The notes under the pieces: model-generated | What the model saw: only the letters and a program-made list of their open reading frames with translations | Told to the model about the DNA's origin: nothing | The model's database searches: none | Part shown: one piece after another, positions 11,569 to 22,329 of the stretch | Numbering within the stretch: the first letter of the stretch is position 1 | Layout: each line of letters starts with the position of its first letter | Translations under genes and position numbers: made by a program | DNA from: Neckera pumila | Taxonomy: Eukaryota > Streptophyta > Bryopsida > Hypnales > Neckeraceae | Direction: 5' to 3' | DNA: 64,000 nucleotides | NCBI GenBank assembly: GCA_963969595.1 | Contig: OZ018413.1 | Coordinates: forward strand, 4,740,711-4,804,710

Positions 11569-12819
11569 ATGGAGGCCTCGAGGACAGCTTCTAGAGTGAC
11601 AAACGAGCAGGAGAAGAAGGGCGATCTTGCATTGGATGCAGAGTTATGGGGCAATTTACAACTGCATATCTCTCTCGAATTTGTATATGAAAAGCTCTCG
11701 CCAGATGATCTTTTCCGACTGCGCCTTGTCTGCAAAGCCTGGAACCACGATGCCTTGCAAAGATTGTTACCGAAACCCTCCTTTGTGACCATCATTCCGG
11801 GAGGATTTTCTTTGGAGCCCCGTTACCTGAACGGAATTGTCACTTACGACGTCGTCTCTGACCGATTCGGTTTCAAACACCATCGCTTCCCTCTCATTAA
11901 TTTGCTAGACAGTCAATGCTTCCGAGGCTTTGATGAGCAATCTCATGTTCAGCCATTTGAAACCGAAGGGCTTATTCTCTGCCACAACCCGGACGATTGT
12001 ACGCAGCGGGGTGTTTTCAACGTCCATACCCAAACGTGGCATGTAATCCCCCCTCCGCCTTCATCACGATGTTATTCCCTTTCGGCTTGTGGTTTAATGG
12101 TTGACACATCTCTAAAACCCTATACCTTCAAATTGATTGAAGGCAACCGTCTTATCCACACACAAATTTATGATTCCAAGACCCGGTCATGGAGCGCAAC
12201 ACCTTCTTGGTTGTCGCAAACAGTTCAAACGTCCGATCTTGCGTCGTCCCAGTACACTTGTGTATGCAACAATGGACATGTATACATATCTCTAGGCAAC
12301 CCATCTGAACGCAGGTTTATGATCTTGAAGTACTCTATGGAAGACGACTTATGGACCACGTTGAAACTTCCAGAGGTGAAATGGGATGATGGGAACATTC
12401 CAGAACCGTACAATTCCTTGGGGGTTTGGGAAGGCCGGATTTTCACCACCCGGGAGAACTATAAGGAGCGCAAAGTTACTGTGTGGGAGCTTGTTGATTC
12501 AGAAAGGCAAACATGGGAGGAGTATGCTCACACCACGATGCAGCAGTATGGATGGCTCTGGAATGGTGATTTTGATAACAATGGTCACTCTATTTATGAA
12601 GACATGGGTCTGAAGTCGTTTTTCCGCGATGGCTACTTGTTGCTTGCTATATGGCGGTGGAGTGTTGGGCGTGCGGATGACCTAGTAATGTTTAACATGG
12701 CAACAAAAGAGTGGCAAAAGGTGCGCTTGCCAAAGGGAACAGTGGCAATTGAAGTGGAAGAACCTGTGAGCAGTGCCATTTTAAGTGAAAGCGACAATGA
12801 TCATGGAGAACATGTTTAA
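11569..12819 (+). CDS. F-box protein with C-terminal kelch/FBA-like region, copy 1
   Basis: Likely substrate-recognition subunit of an SCF (SKP1-cullin-F-box) ubiquitin ligase. The 416-residue frame is intronless. The F-box lies at about residues 30-70, with the typical SPDDLFRLRLVCKAW core. The remainder, with spaced W and G residues such as TQTWHVIPPPP and DLWTTLKLP, fits the kelch-like or F-box-associated beta-propeller type common in plants. The target is unknown. The start codon is the first in frame and follows an AT-poor leader. The nearby copy at 19667 has the same length and 11 amino-acid differences, mostly clustered. A second reading frame rich in acidic residues overlaps the stop. 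Confidence 0.88.
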   Translation: MEASRTASRVTNEQEKKGDLALDAELWGNLQLHISLEFVYEKLSPDDLFRLRLVCKAWNHDALQRLLPKPSFVTIIPGGFSLEPRYLNGIVTYDVVSDRFGFKHHRFPLINLLDSQCFRGFDEQSHVQPFETEGLILCHNPDDCTQRGVFNVHTQTWHVIPPPPSSRCYSLSACGLMVDTSLKPYTFKLIEGNRLIHTQIYDSKTRSWSATPSWLSQTVQTSDLASSQYTCVCNNGHVYISLGNPSERRFMILKYSMEDDLWTTLKLPEVKWDDGNIPEPYNSLGVWEGRIFTTRENYKERKVTVWELVDSERQTWEEYAHTTMQQYGWLWNGDFDNNGHSIYEDMGLKSFFRDGYLLLAIWRWSVGRADDLVMFNMATKEWQKVRLPKGTVAIEVEEPVSSAILSESDNDHGEHV

Positions 12820-12925
12820 AGATGAAGTCGACAACGACGATGCTGGTGATGCTGGTGATGCCGAAGATGCCGAAGCTGCCGAAGATGCCGAAGATGATGA
12901 AGATGCCGAAGATGCCGAAGACTAG
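12812..12925 (+). repeat. Acidic-coding 9 bp repeat overlapping the F-box stop
   Basis: Just past the F-box stop codon lies a run built from GATGCCGAA-type units. Read from the ATG at 12812, in the +1 frame relative to the F-box gene, it is open for 37 codons and is almost entirely D, E and A (AED repeats), ending in TAG. The copy at 20910-20978 is 45 bp shorter but keeps the same frame. It may be a former C-terminal tail cut off by a frameshift, or just a 3' untranslated minisatellite. Confidence 0.6.
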
Positions 12926-13188
12926 TGATCATCAAGACAGTGCTTTATAATTTGGAGTTGCTAAAAGCTAGGCTAGGCTGGGTGGACTGAAGCTCTTCTG
13001 TCAGTTCTTCTGTGTCTTGCAAGATGTGCGCAGGATTTCTGGAATTGGCTTATGAGTTCCGGAACCCATTCAGCTATTTTGAGTAGTTTCTGTTGTTAGA
13101 ATGCCTTGTTTTTTGGTGGATCGTGTTCCCATTTTGGAGAGGATTGCAGTGCTTTAGAATTTAGATAGAATATGAACTGTTTTAAGAC

Positions 13189-13645
13189 CATGTGAACAAC
13201 TTGTGAAGATTGAAGTAGCACTTACCTACATGTAAGCATGAGCATATATTACTCGTCAATCATGAATATTACATTTTGGATTATCTCATGGCCGAATCTT
13301 TACCTCCACAATTTTGATCGATACATTTTGTAATTAATTAAACAAAATTTGAAGAATGTCCAGAAGTTTCTTAAATTTTATGTTACCAATATCTGAAAAC
13401 AAGGAATTCTTTAAATGCAAAGTTTTAGTTATTTGTGAAACCTGAAACGTCAAGAATTAAAAAAATTCTTAATAATTTGAAATTAAAAAATGACATTTCA
13501 TACAATACTTCCGAATCCCAAAATTGAGCAATACTGAGATACAAGTGTTGAAACTGATCTAAATTAAGTTACAAATGCAAAATCAATAGTCAATATTTTC
13601 CATAGTTAACTCCATACACACTAGATAGACATTCATTTTCCATAG
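13189..13645. other. Spacer between the two duplicated blocks
   Basis: About 460 bp of AT-rich unique sequence separating the end of segment B copy 1 from the start of segment A copy 2. No gene or clear repeat. The joint at 13645/13646 is a duplication breakpoint: to its right the sequence equals 8821 onward, to its left it does not. Confidence 0.6.
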
Positions 13646-14960
13646 GAAAGTGAACGTCGCGCGGTACTTACAGTTCATTCGATGCCGCAGGTTTCGGACT
13701 TGCAGTTTCGGAGTTGCAGAGCATGGAAGGGATTTGATACAATCTTGGACAGTTCGTGGTCTTAAGCTTCTGAATGGAGATGGGGGGTTGGTGTTACTGT
13801 TAGCTGAAGAGGAAGATTTTAATAGAGTTTCTAATGAGGCGCACAACCAATTCTAGTGTCTTCGACATGAAGTGTTTTTGATTTATTTTCATAGAGAGAA
13901 ATGTGTGTCTAAGTTATGGTCTCTCAAAGTGGCAAGTGCGGAGTGAGGTAGACATGGTGGGCAATTGTAGGATTAAGACTACTTGGCATTTTTCATTTTA
14001 CACTGACCTTGTCTCTGACCTCGATTAGCGAGGTTGGAAGCGTGGTATTTGTGATTAACGTAGGTAAAGCCCTGGTGCCCCAGGAATAGTCCAGCTATTA
14101 AGTATGTGCTTATGGGACGTTTTCTTAATTATGTGCAAGTGGGACTTAGCATAAATTCTCCGCCCCAGCTTAGCATAAATGAGCATTGACCTATGTATCT
14201 ATGCTTATTTTGTTTCTCTCTCGATTGGACTCGGTACTCTTTGCTATCCAAAGAAAATGCTCTGAGTGATTGCGAGAGAGCCGGTTTGCAAGTAAAATTC
14301 GCTTCGAAGTTTCTTCTCCGCACATTCAAGCTTAGAGTCTTGTGTGTTCAACCTTTCCGATATCCTTTCGGCATTTGCAGATTGCGGAACTTGGTGTCGA
14401 TGGCTTCTTGCAGCAGTTGTGGACGAGCGGGGAACTGCTCTCCCATGAAAAGAGACCGGATCCTTCTCCGAGGAATGCTTTTTCATGGCTACCACGGCGT
14501 GTTCGCGGAGGAGAACAAGCTTGGGCAGAAATTCTTAGTGGATGTGGACGCATGGATGGATCTTCGTCCGGCTGGCGAGAGCGACGACATTGAAATGTCC
14601 GTGAGCTACGCGGAGCTTTACGAGCAGATCAAGGCCGTTGTGGAAGGTCCGCCGTGGAAGTTGGTGGAAACTGTGGCAGACAGGATTGCGCACGCGATCT
14701 TTTCTGCTCACCCTTCGATCACGGATGTTCGAGTCGAGGTTTGCAAACCTCATGTCGCCGTGGAAGGTGTGCTAGATCGTTTAGGTGTAGAAATCTTTCG
14801 AAACTCCAAGGAGTACGTCAATTAGGTTTTAGGGTTTAGAGCAAGAATTTAGGATACAAGTATCAGGCAAGTTCGTGATAGATGCACTTTGTTCTATGCC
14901 GGATAACTTAGTTTCTGAAGATCTTTCATGGCTTTGAGATTCTGTTATAAAAATCACTCA
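13646..14960 (+). repeat. Duplicated segment A, copy 2 (aldolase gene)
   Basis: Near-identical copy of 8821-10135. It starts in the middle of what is probably the leader intron of copy 1, so the putative promoter and first exon at 7445-7665 are not included. Confidence 0.93.
14400..14825 (+). CDS. FOLB: Dihydroneopterin aldolase, copy 2
   Basis: Codes for the same 141-residue protein as the gene at 9575; the translated frames are identical over all 210 open codons. All family motifs are intact, so the enzyme would work if made. The copied segment begins only 754 bp upstream of the start codon, joined to unrelated AT-rich DNA, so its expression would need a new promoter. No decay is visible, which points to a very recent duplication or to continued homogenisation. 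Confidence 0.9.
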   Translation: MASCSSCGRAGNCSPMKRDRILLRGMLFHGYHGVFAEENKLGQKFLVDVDAWMDLRPAGESDDIEMSVSYAELYEQIKAVVEGPPWKLVETVADRIAHAIFSAHPSITDVRVEVCKPHVAVEGVLDRLGVEIFRNSKEYVN

Positions 14961-15729
14961 TATTAATCCACCCTTTGCCAAGGGTTCAGAACGAGAATCC
15001 GGTTTGTAAATATCAGGAAAGCTTGTGATACTGCACTTAGCACATTGCTCAATGTCGAGGTCTGTCATGGCATTGGTCACGTAATTTTAGTTCCTTTCAT
15101 TTGACGGTCAGCTGTGACGTGAAGTGAACGAGGTTTGATGTTCATGACATAGATCTACAGCTCCGAAAACTGGGGTTCACTTCACGTCTCAGATTTAATG
15201 TGAGCATGTTATTATATAAAGCTCTTTGTGAGGAGGGGACACAGGACTTTGTTTTGTGCCATTTGGACCTATGGTCTGAAAGTTATTGAGTTTCAAAGTT
15301 TGTATGAAAAAGAATAAAATTATCTTTTATCACATATACTAGTGTGGCCTGTGTCGTTGCCACAGTCAAAATCATAGTGAAAATAACTTAACATTCAATA
15401 GCAATCATTGCAAATGCCTTCCCCAGACGAAATGATGTGGAATATACCACATCATTTCATCCAAGGGATGAAATGGTGTGGTATATTCCACACCAAATCA
15501 ATAACTATAAGGACACTTGGCGAAACTTGTCAAAACTCAACAAGGTGCTCGAGTCAATTACAAGGTCGCAACTGCACATTGGGGTTAAAGGCAAATTAAA
15601 TACTTTGAAATAAAATTGTAACAAATGTAACAAACTTATTCAAAATGGCAATCAACTTATAGGGATCAATTATCTCAATGCTTGAATTACATCATTATCT
15701 TTGCTGTAATTGTCATTCATGTTTTGTGT
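14961..15729. other. Start of the 3.3 kb region present only in the second block
   Basis: No gene. It holds a small near-perfect hairpin (24 bp arms 15439-15462 and 15466-15489, 3-base loop, one mismatch) and, at about 15225-15345, one member of a dispersed repeat whose relatives are at 16615-16720 and 16770-16870 (opposite orientation) and 30860-30975. Confidence 0.5.
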
Positions 15730-16346
15730 TTTCAAGTGAAAAGACAACTCTATATATACACATGGGGTGGTAGAAGGTAGAACAACCCATGTGGGATAAA
15801 TAAATTTGAATTTGTAGTTTCTTGAGCACTCATAGTTAAATAAAAAACAAAGAATTGTGTTAAAAGTAGAATTTCAACCCTCATTTAGGCATAGTAAAAT
15901 AACTTTTTTCTTAAATCTTTGAAATAAAAAAAGTTGATAAATGAGGATAAGTTTCACCCCCAAGAATTCGTTTGGCATTTTGAATCTCTAGTCAAAAGTT
16001 ATGGACAAATTTCAGAGAGGTTTTTTAAAAATGTTAAAGGAGATGTCTATTCCAACCCCTCTCTCAAATTTGTCTATAACTTTTGATTGGAGATTCAAAA
16101 TGCCAAACGGATTTTTGGAGGTGAAACTTATCTTTATTCAACAACTTTTTTAGTTCAAATTTTTTGAGAAAAGTCATTTTACTATGCCTAAATGAGGTCT
16201 AAAATTCTACTTTTAGCACAATTCTTTGTTTTTGACTTAACTATGAATGCTTGAGAAACTACAAATTTGAATTTATTTATCCTACATGGGTTGTTCCACC
16301 TCCTACCATCCCATGTGTATATATAGAGTTGTCTTTTCACTTGAAA
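15730..16346. mobile_element. Foldback MITE, 617 bp
   Basis: Almost the whole segment is one inverted repeat: 15730-16030 pairs with 16045-16346. Outer ends read TTTCAAGTGAAAAGACAACT and its complement. Each arm carries a TATATATA stretch next to CATGGG and GGTAG. The arms have diverged somewhat (small indels). A partial single-arm relative lies at about 26650-26940, and a similar CCATATGTATATAAAG segment occurs in the large element at 60124. No coding capacity, so non-autonomous. Confidence 0.8.
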
Positions 16347-16598
16347 TCCCAAAATATGTTATTGATGACAAATGGTTGTAATGCATTATGCATTGGATTC
16401 TTTGCCAACATCTTTTTCTACAAATATTTGTTGATTTGTATGTCTAGTCCTAAAATTAATAAAGAAAATAGTACAAAACATAATGTACTGACACTATCCT
16501 AGTATCTAAGCTTACATTAATTATTTGAGGATGAATTTCATGGTGAGGACTTCGGGGAGGGAAAGGCAGCCTCATTGAAGGCTACTGAATGTTATGAA

Positions 16599-16870
16599 CT
16601 TTTTAAATTTTTTGATTCATAATTAAAATTTTGAAATTCAATATCTTTCACTCCGTCATTCCAAACGCCACAAAACAAAGCCCGTCCACTCTTCCTCGCC
16701 AAGAGCTTTCTAATGATACCAAGCATGCGACCAAATCAAAGTAAGAGTAATTTTCTAATTTTTTGATCCATAAATATTTTGAAATTCAATAACTTTCCGC
16801 ATTGTAGGTCCAAACGCCACAAAACCGAGCCCTTGCACCACTCCTTGCCAAAAGCTTTTCGCATGCCACC
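16599..16870. repeat. Two tandem copies of a dispersed repeat
   Basis: Two copies, about 16599-16745 and 16750-16870, share TTTTGAAATTCAATA, CCAAACGCCACAAAAC and GCCAAAAGCTTT-like parts. Reverse-orientation relatives lie at about 15225-15345 and 30860-30975. Origin unknown; non-coding. Confidence 0.6.
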
Positions 16871-16910
16871 CAAAGATGCACTGTCTGGGAGATCTCAACG
16901 TAGTCACAAA

Positions 16911-17076
<166 letters not shown>

Positions 17077-17099
17077 ATGTGTTGTTTACTTCAAATATG

Positions 17100-18267
17100 T
17101 TATCTTTGTTTTGAAAGTTCCACCACTTATTTATACTTCCTCTTAAAAAGCAATACCACCCTTTAACTCAATGTGATTGGTCAAAATGATTTACCCAAAA
17201 GTTGCATATCCATTATCCTATGTGAGGGTCAAACTCAACATAAATGAACCCCTAAAGTCCCATTGTCCCCTCAAGGGACAAAATGGATTTCGAGCAGGCT
17301 CCTACGATTTCAATATTTGTCTGAATTTTTTGAATTTTTTTGTGAAGATAGAAAATCACATTAGCTTTCCAAAATCATAATTTTAATTTCTATCGGTGCA
17401 TTGTAGCAAAAGTTATGGCAGAAAAATCCCAAATTTTAGTTCGTCGGGCAGAATAAACCCCTCACAAAAACTTTAAACTCAAAATTTTAAATTTTTTTTT
17501 CATATAGATTTTATTTTCATCTACATGGTAAGCTTTGATTCATTCCATTTGGATTTGTTATGCAAAAGTTATGGACAATCTTGTTTTTTGGGCAATTAGA
17601 GCATCTTCTTGAAAAAATAACTTGTAGGATTCATTTTTGAACTCAGTTTTGACAATTTGAAAAAAAAAAAAGTTTTACAAGGTTAAAATCTCCTGCTAGA
17701 ACAATCTCACCATTGAGGATTGGTATATTTGAATCCTATCTTAGAGCTATTAATGATTTCATTTTTCCTTCAATCTTGAACCTATTTCTACTTAACAAAT
17801 TTTAATGAATGAAAACTAAGTGTTTCTTTTTTGAATTCTTTTTCTCTAGATTCTCAATTCAATTCTTCATCATATAAAATTAGAAATTCAAAATCATAAG
17901 AGCAAAAATTTTAAGTTAAGAAGGTTCAAAGCCAAAAAATGTAGTTGAACAAGGTGCCAAAAAATTTAATTCCTTTAGTTTAAATGCAAATATCTTGCAA
18001 TCTACACAATCAAAGTTTCTGAAATTTCTTCCGCACATTCTTACACTAGTGTAGCACAAGATCCTATGGTTAAATATGCAAAAAACACATTTTAAACTTT
18101 TTTTTGCTCTTTACTGTAGAAATGGCAATTTTGAGTGGTTTTTGGTGGAAAAAGGGCCTTAGGACTTTAGGGGTTAAAACACTTTTGTAAAAAAGTACTA
18201 CATGTCATCTTGTAATTGTTGTGAGATGACATGGCCCCTAAAGGATCTAATATGGAAAATCAATTTT
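17100..18267. repeat. Diverged dispersed-repeat sequence
   Basis: AT-rich and non-coding. About 17400-17600 resembles the arm of the foldback at 796-1800 (shared AAGCTTTGATTCATT and TTTGGAT motifs). About 17930-18180 resembles 24700-24960 (shared GCAAATATCTTGCAATCTAC and GAAATTTCTTCC). It probably represents one old element. It separates the two genes of the second block, whereas in the first block they are only about 20 bp apart at segment level. Confidence 0.55.
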
Positions 18268-18797
18268 GGCACATGTTTGTTGAATCCAACCCTCATTTAT
18301 GATATGATCCCTTTTCCAATTGCATCTAGGCTTTGAATTTGGCTTTTTGCTGCCAGATTGCACTAGAAAAAAATAATTTGGTTCAAAAATGACATCAAAC
18401 CATAAAGTTTTTTGCCAAAAAACTTTGAATTAAAAAAAGTCTTAGATGAAATTGCCACATTGTAGATGAAAACATAATTATGGACGTGTGGCATGTGCTA
18501 ATGTGATATTTCCAATCCAATATGTAGATGAATACATAAATATTATGGACTTGTGATATGTGCTAATGTGATGTTTTCTCTCCAATATGTAGATTAATGC
18601 TGAAATTTGGAGCACCACTATAACAATTTAAATTGCCGCTTTGGCACTTCGTAAAAAATGAAAAAAAAAATACTTCACACCTCCAGAGATTGAAATGTAA
18701 CAAAAATATAACAGAAATCATTGGGCTTGCATATTTTGTCCTCATACCCGAGTCAATATCTTCTAATGATCAATATCCGATAGATAACAGGCATACC

Positions 18798-19666
18798 GAA
18801 ACGTCAATTGATACCCTTCAGGTGGCTGTTGACAGGCCATTGTGGATGCCGAAGGCCTGTTGCTGCATCTTAATTTGCATCGTCTCGCTTGATCCGCCTC
18901 TTCCGTTGCTCCTAAATCTCGTCGGTAACAGCATATTTCTTCGATCGCCGCATTGCATTTGCTTCAAGTTGATCTTCTCCTTCTTCTCCATGGAGTTCTC
19001 TGTTTAATTCCGCTTCTGTAGATTGTAATGTGACAAATGTGGCACTGCGTTCCCTCACTTGATCTAACTACACTCGATGTTCGTTTGTGACAGAGTGAGC
19101 GAGCAATCCTTCCATACCTATGACTGTGGATGTTGCAAAGACTGCTGATCGATTAGTTGCGCCTTCAAGCTTCATGAGAATTGTAGGTGAGCTTTCGTTG
19201 AAATGGTTTTCTTTCTGTTGTTGGAATTGAGTAGTTTATTTTAGAATTGATTGAAATTGTGTTTGTTTCAATGAGAGTATATCATTTGCGAAAGGGAGGT
19301 GGTTACGACTTGTGTGGATAGTCAATTCTATGCTACGGGATATTAGGTCTGGGATTGCCTCCTTAACTGGAAAGAAAGTCGGATATTCTACAGTCCTTGA
19401 GTGTGTGTTTGTGTCATTTTGAATTGCAGGCGTAATCTAAGGTAGCTCTCGTTACGAAATTGGCAATGACGTAGAAGTTTGGATGTTAAATAATGCTCTC
19501 ATGCGTAGTTCTAATATGAATGTGAGTTGAGTGATAGTGATGCTTACTTGACGCTATGTTTGTTACAGGGTGAATTTGTAAGCAACAGTACGTAGGATAG
19601 CGGACATTGGGACCTGCTTCAATTGGAGTAGAGGAGTAGAGCTGGTGCATTGTTCATGTTACGGAC
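18798..19666 (+). promoter_or_regulatory. Promoter and 5' leader of F-box gene copy 2
   Basis: Matches the leader of copy 1 at 10700-11568 base for base as far as I can read, including the CT-rich part and the candidate leader splice sites. Unlike the aldolase copy, the F-box copy therefore kept at least 1.3 kb of upstream sequence. Confidence 0.4.
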
Positions 19667-20917
19667 ATGGAGGCCTCGAGGACAGCTTCTAGAGTGACAA
19701 ACGAGCAGGAGAAGAAGGGCGATCTTGCATTGGATGCAGAGTTATGGGGCAATTTACAACTGCATATCTCTCTCGAATTTGTATATGAAAAGCTCTCGCC
19801 AGATGATCTTTTCCGACTGCGCCTTGTCTGCAAAGCCTGGAACCACGATGCCTTGCAAAGATTGTTACCGAAACCCTCCTTTGTGACCATCATTCCGGGA
19901 GGATTTTCTTTGGAGCCCCGTTACCTGAACGGAATTGTCACTTACGACGTCGTCTCTGACCGATTCGGTTTCAAACACCATCGCTTCCCTCTCATTAATT
20001 TGCTAGACAGTCAATGCTTCCGAGGCTTTGATGAGCAATCTCATGTTCAGCCATTTGAAACCGAAGGGCTTATTCTCTGCCACAACCCGGACGATTGTAC
20101 GCAGCGGGGTGTTTTCAACGTCCATACCCAAACGTGGCATGTAATCCCCCCTCCGCCTTCATCACGATGTTATTCCCTTTCGGCTTGTGGTTTAATGGTT
20201 GACACATCTCTAAAACCCTATACCTTCAAATTGATTGAAGGCAACCGTCTTATCCACACACAAATTTATGATTCCAAGACCGGGTCATGGAGCGCAACAT
20301 CTTCTCGGTTGTTGCACACAGTTGAAACGTCCGATCTTGCGTCGTCCCAGTACACTTGTATATGCAACAACGGACATGTATACATATCTCTAGGCAACCC
20401 ATCTGAACGCAGGTTTATGATCTTGAAGTACTCTATGGAAGACGACTTATGGACCACGTTGAAACTTCCAGAGGTGAAATGGGATGATGGGAACATTCCA
20501 GAACCGTACAATTCCTTGGGGGTTTGGGAAGGCCGGATTTTCACCACCCGGGAGAACTATAAGGAGCACAAAGTTACTGTGTGGGAGCTTGTTGATTCAG
20601 AAAGGCAAACATGGGAGGAGTATGCTCACACCACGACGCAGCAGTATGGATGGCTCTGGAATGGTGATTTTGATAACAATGGTCACTCTATTTATGAAGA
20701 CATGGGTCTGAAGTCGTTTTTCCGCGATGGCTACTTGTTGCTTGCTATGTGGCGGCGGAGTGTTGGGCGTGCAGATGACCTAGTAATGTTTAACATGGCA
20801 ACAAAAGAGTGGCAAAAGGTGCGCTTGCCAAAGGGAACAGTGGCAATTGAAGTGGAAGAACCTGTGAGCAGTGCCATTTTAAGTGAAAGCGACAATGATC
20901 ATGGAGAACATGTTTAA
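19667..20917 (+). CDS. F-box protein with C-terminal kelch/FBA-like region, copy 2
   Basis: 416 residues, same length and layout as the gene at 11569: F-box near residues 30-70, then a propeller-like region. Residues 1-205 are identical. Then R206G, P212S, W214R, S216L, Q217H, Q220E and V232I are packed into 27 residues, followed by four scattered changes (R to H in YKERK, M to T in HTTMQQ, and I to M and W to R in AIWRWS). No stop or frameshift, so it may be active. Role in an SCF ligase is inferred from the F-box only. Confidence 0.88.
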   Translation: MEASRTASRVTNEQEKKGDLALDAELWGNLQLHISLEFVYEKLSPDDLFRLRLVCKAWNHDALQRLLPKPSFVTIIPGGFSLEPRYLNGIVTYDVVSDRFGFKHHRFPLINLLDSQCFRGFDEQSHVQPFETEGLILCHNPDDCTQRGVFNVHTQTWHVIPPPPSSRCYSLSACGLMVDTSLKPYTFKLIEGNRLIHTQIYDSKTGSWSATSSRLLHTVETSDLASSQYTCICNNGHVYISLGNPSERRFMILKYSMEDDLWTTLKLPEVKWDDGNIPEPYNSLGVWEGRIFTTRENYKEHKVTVWELVDSERQTWEEYAHTTTQQYGWLWNGDFDNNGHSIYEDMGLKSFFRDGYLLLAMWRRSVGRADDLVMFNMATKEWQKVRLPKGTVAIEVEEPVSSAILSESDNDHGEHV

Positions 20918-20978
20918 AGATGAAGTCGACAACGACGATGCCGGTGATGCTGGTGATGCCGAAGATGCCGAAGACTAG
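20910..20978 (+). repeat. Acidic-coding repeat overlapping the F-box stop, copy 2
   Basis: Short version of the repeat at 12812-12925. From its ATG it is open for 22 codons in the +1 frame and ends in the same GCCGAAGACTAG. The length difference (45 bp) keeps the frame. Confidence 0.6.
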
Positions 20979-21236
20979 TGATCAATAAGACAGTGATTTA
21001 TGATTTAGAGTTGCTAAAAGCTAGGCTGGGTGGACTGAAGCTCTTCTGTCAGTTCTTCTGAGTCTTGCAAGATGTGCGCAGGATTTCTGGAATTGGCTTA
21101 TGAGTTCCGGAACCCATTCAGCTATTTTGAGTAGTTTCTGTTGTTAGAATGCCTTGTTTTTTGGTGGATCGTGTTCCCATTTTGGAGAGGATTGCAGTGC
21201 TTTAGAATTTAGATAGAATATGAACTGTTTTAAGAC

Positions 21237-22329
21237 AGACTGAGTTCTTCACTGATTCTTGGGATATGACCCTATCTGAATTTATAATTTCAGATTATGA
21301 TTAATCAATTTGGTTATTTTTATAAGCATATAGGCTTTGTCCTATTGGGGTCCAAGAAGCTTACACTTGTGGGTTCTCCTTTGAACAACCATTTTTGCGA
21401 AGAGAGTGCTCCACGTCATTCTTGTCGATTTGGCTTGCTAGATCAAAGTCCTGGATGGTTCAACCCTTCGTCCTCGCACGAGGGGGTAACACCAAATTTA
21501 CCAATCCTGGCCAGACACTCAGGCCGTTATGCAATCCTCCAAGGAGAACGATGAGCAGTTAGCGTTCTAGATCACTATTGAAACAATCAATTCCAAGTTC
21601 AGAGCCTAAATGATATTTCAGAAAAGATTTTACATAAGTTAGAACGCGCACATGAGAACGGATAAGCACTCTTAGAGGATAAAGGACCGCCTTCCGCATC
21701 AACCAGCATTGCAATGCGGTTGAAGATCTTCATACCTGTAGACAACTGAAGTGCAATGATCCTCAGAACTCAGCTCACAATACTGGGAGGGAGAAGACTT
21801 CGATTCTATGCTCAACTTCGTAAGAATCAAGAACTGTAAGTATGAGAATGAGGAAGCTGCAAGCCAGCCCCAGATGATGCTGATTAGGGTACACACTGCG
21901 CTAGCAAAAGAATCTACGGTATCGTAAGAACAGTAAGCAAGTCATGAAAGAACGTCCCATGTGATCGATCAACATATGGATCACCGTGATCAATATAACT
22001 GCACTCTTAGCTTGTAATTAACAGCAGCTCTGCGGGAAGATTGTGAAACATTGTCAAATTTTGAAACAGGACGAGTAGAACCTCGAAACTCATCTGCAAC
22101 CCTTGATTTTTTAATAATACCGTCAGCAAAGTTTTTGGCCACGGAAGGTCCTGAATATGCTTACAGTCGAGTCAGGAGCCAAGTCCCATAATTGTTCTGT
22201 CTGATGACGTTATGCTGCATCGGTGATTTTGCTTGGTTTTTCTTCAACTCTAGAGTTTTTGCAATCTTTAACTCATCTGTGGTGACGATATCTTTTTGTA
22301 AGTAGACATGAAGAGGCCCGAAAGGAAGC
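21237..22329. other. Region without a clear gene
   Basis: Less AT-rich than the repeat regions and with some exon-like fragments, for example an open run to a donor GTAAGT near 21838 and another to GTAAG near 21925. I could not join them into a gene. They may be the 5' part of the broken gene that follows. Confidence 0.35.

Larger units (their letters stand above)
10158..13188 (+). repeat. Duplicated segment B, copy 1 (F-box gene)
   Basis: This segment recurs at 18268-21236 with an offset of about 8,100 bp. The first 90 bp are diverged and contain small indels. From about 10248 the two copies are almost identical through the leader and the first half of the F-box coding region. Similarity stops abruptly after the shared TTTTAAGAC (13188 and 21236). 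Confidence 0.92.
18268..21236 (+). repeat. Duplicated segment B, copy 2 (F-box gene)
   Basis: Copy of 10158-13188, including the leader, coding region and 3' region of the F-box gene. It is slightly shorter because of the 45 bp contraction in the acidic repeat and other small indels. Confidence 0.92.
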
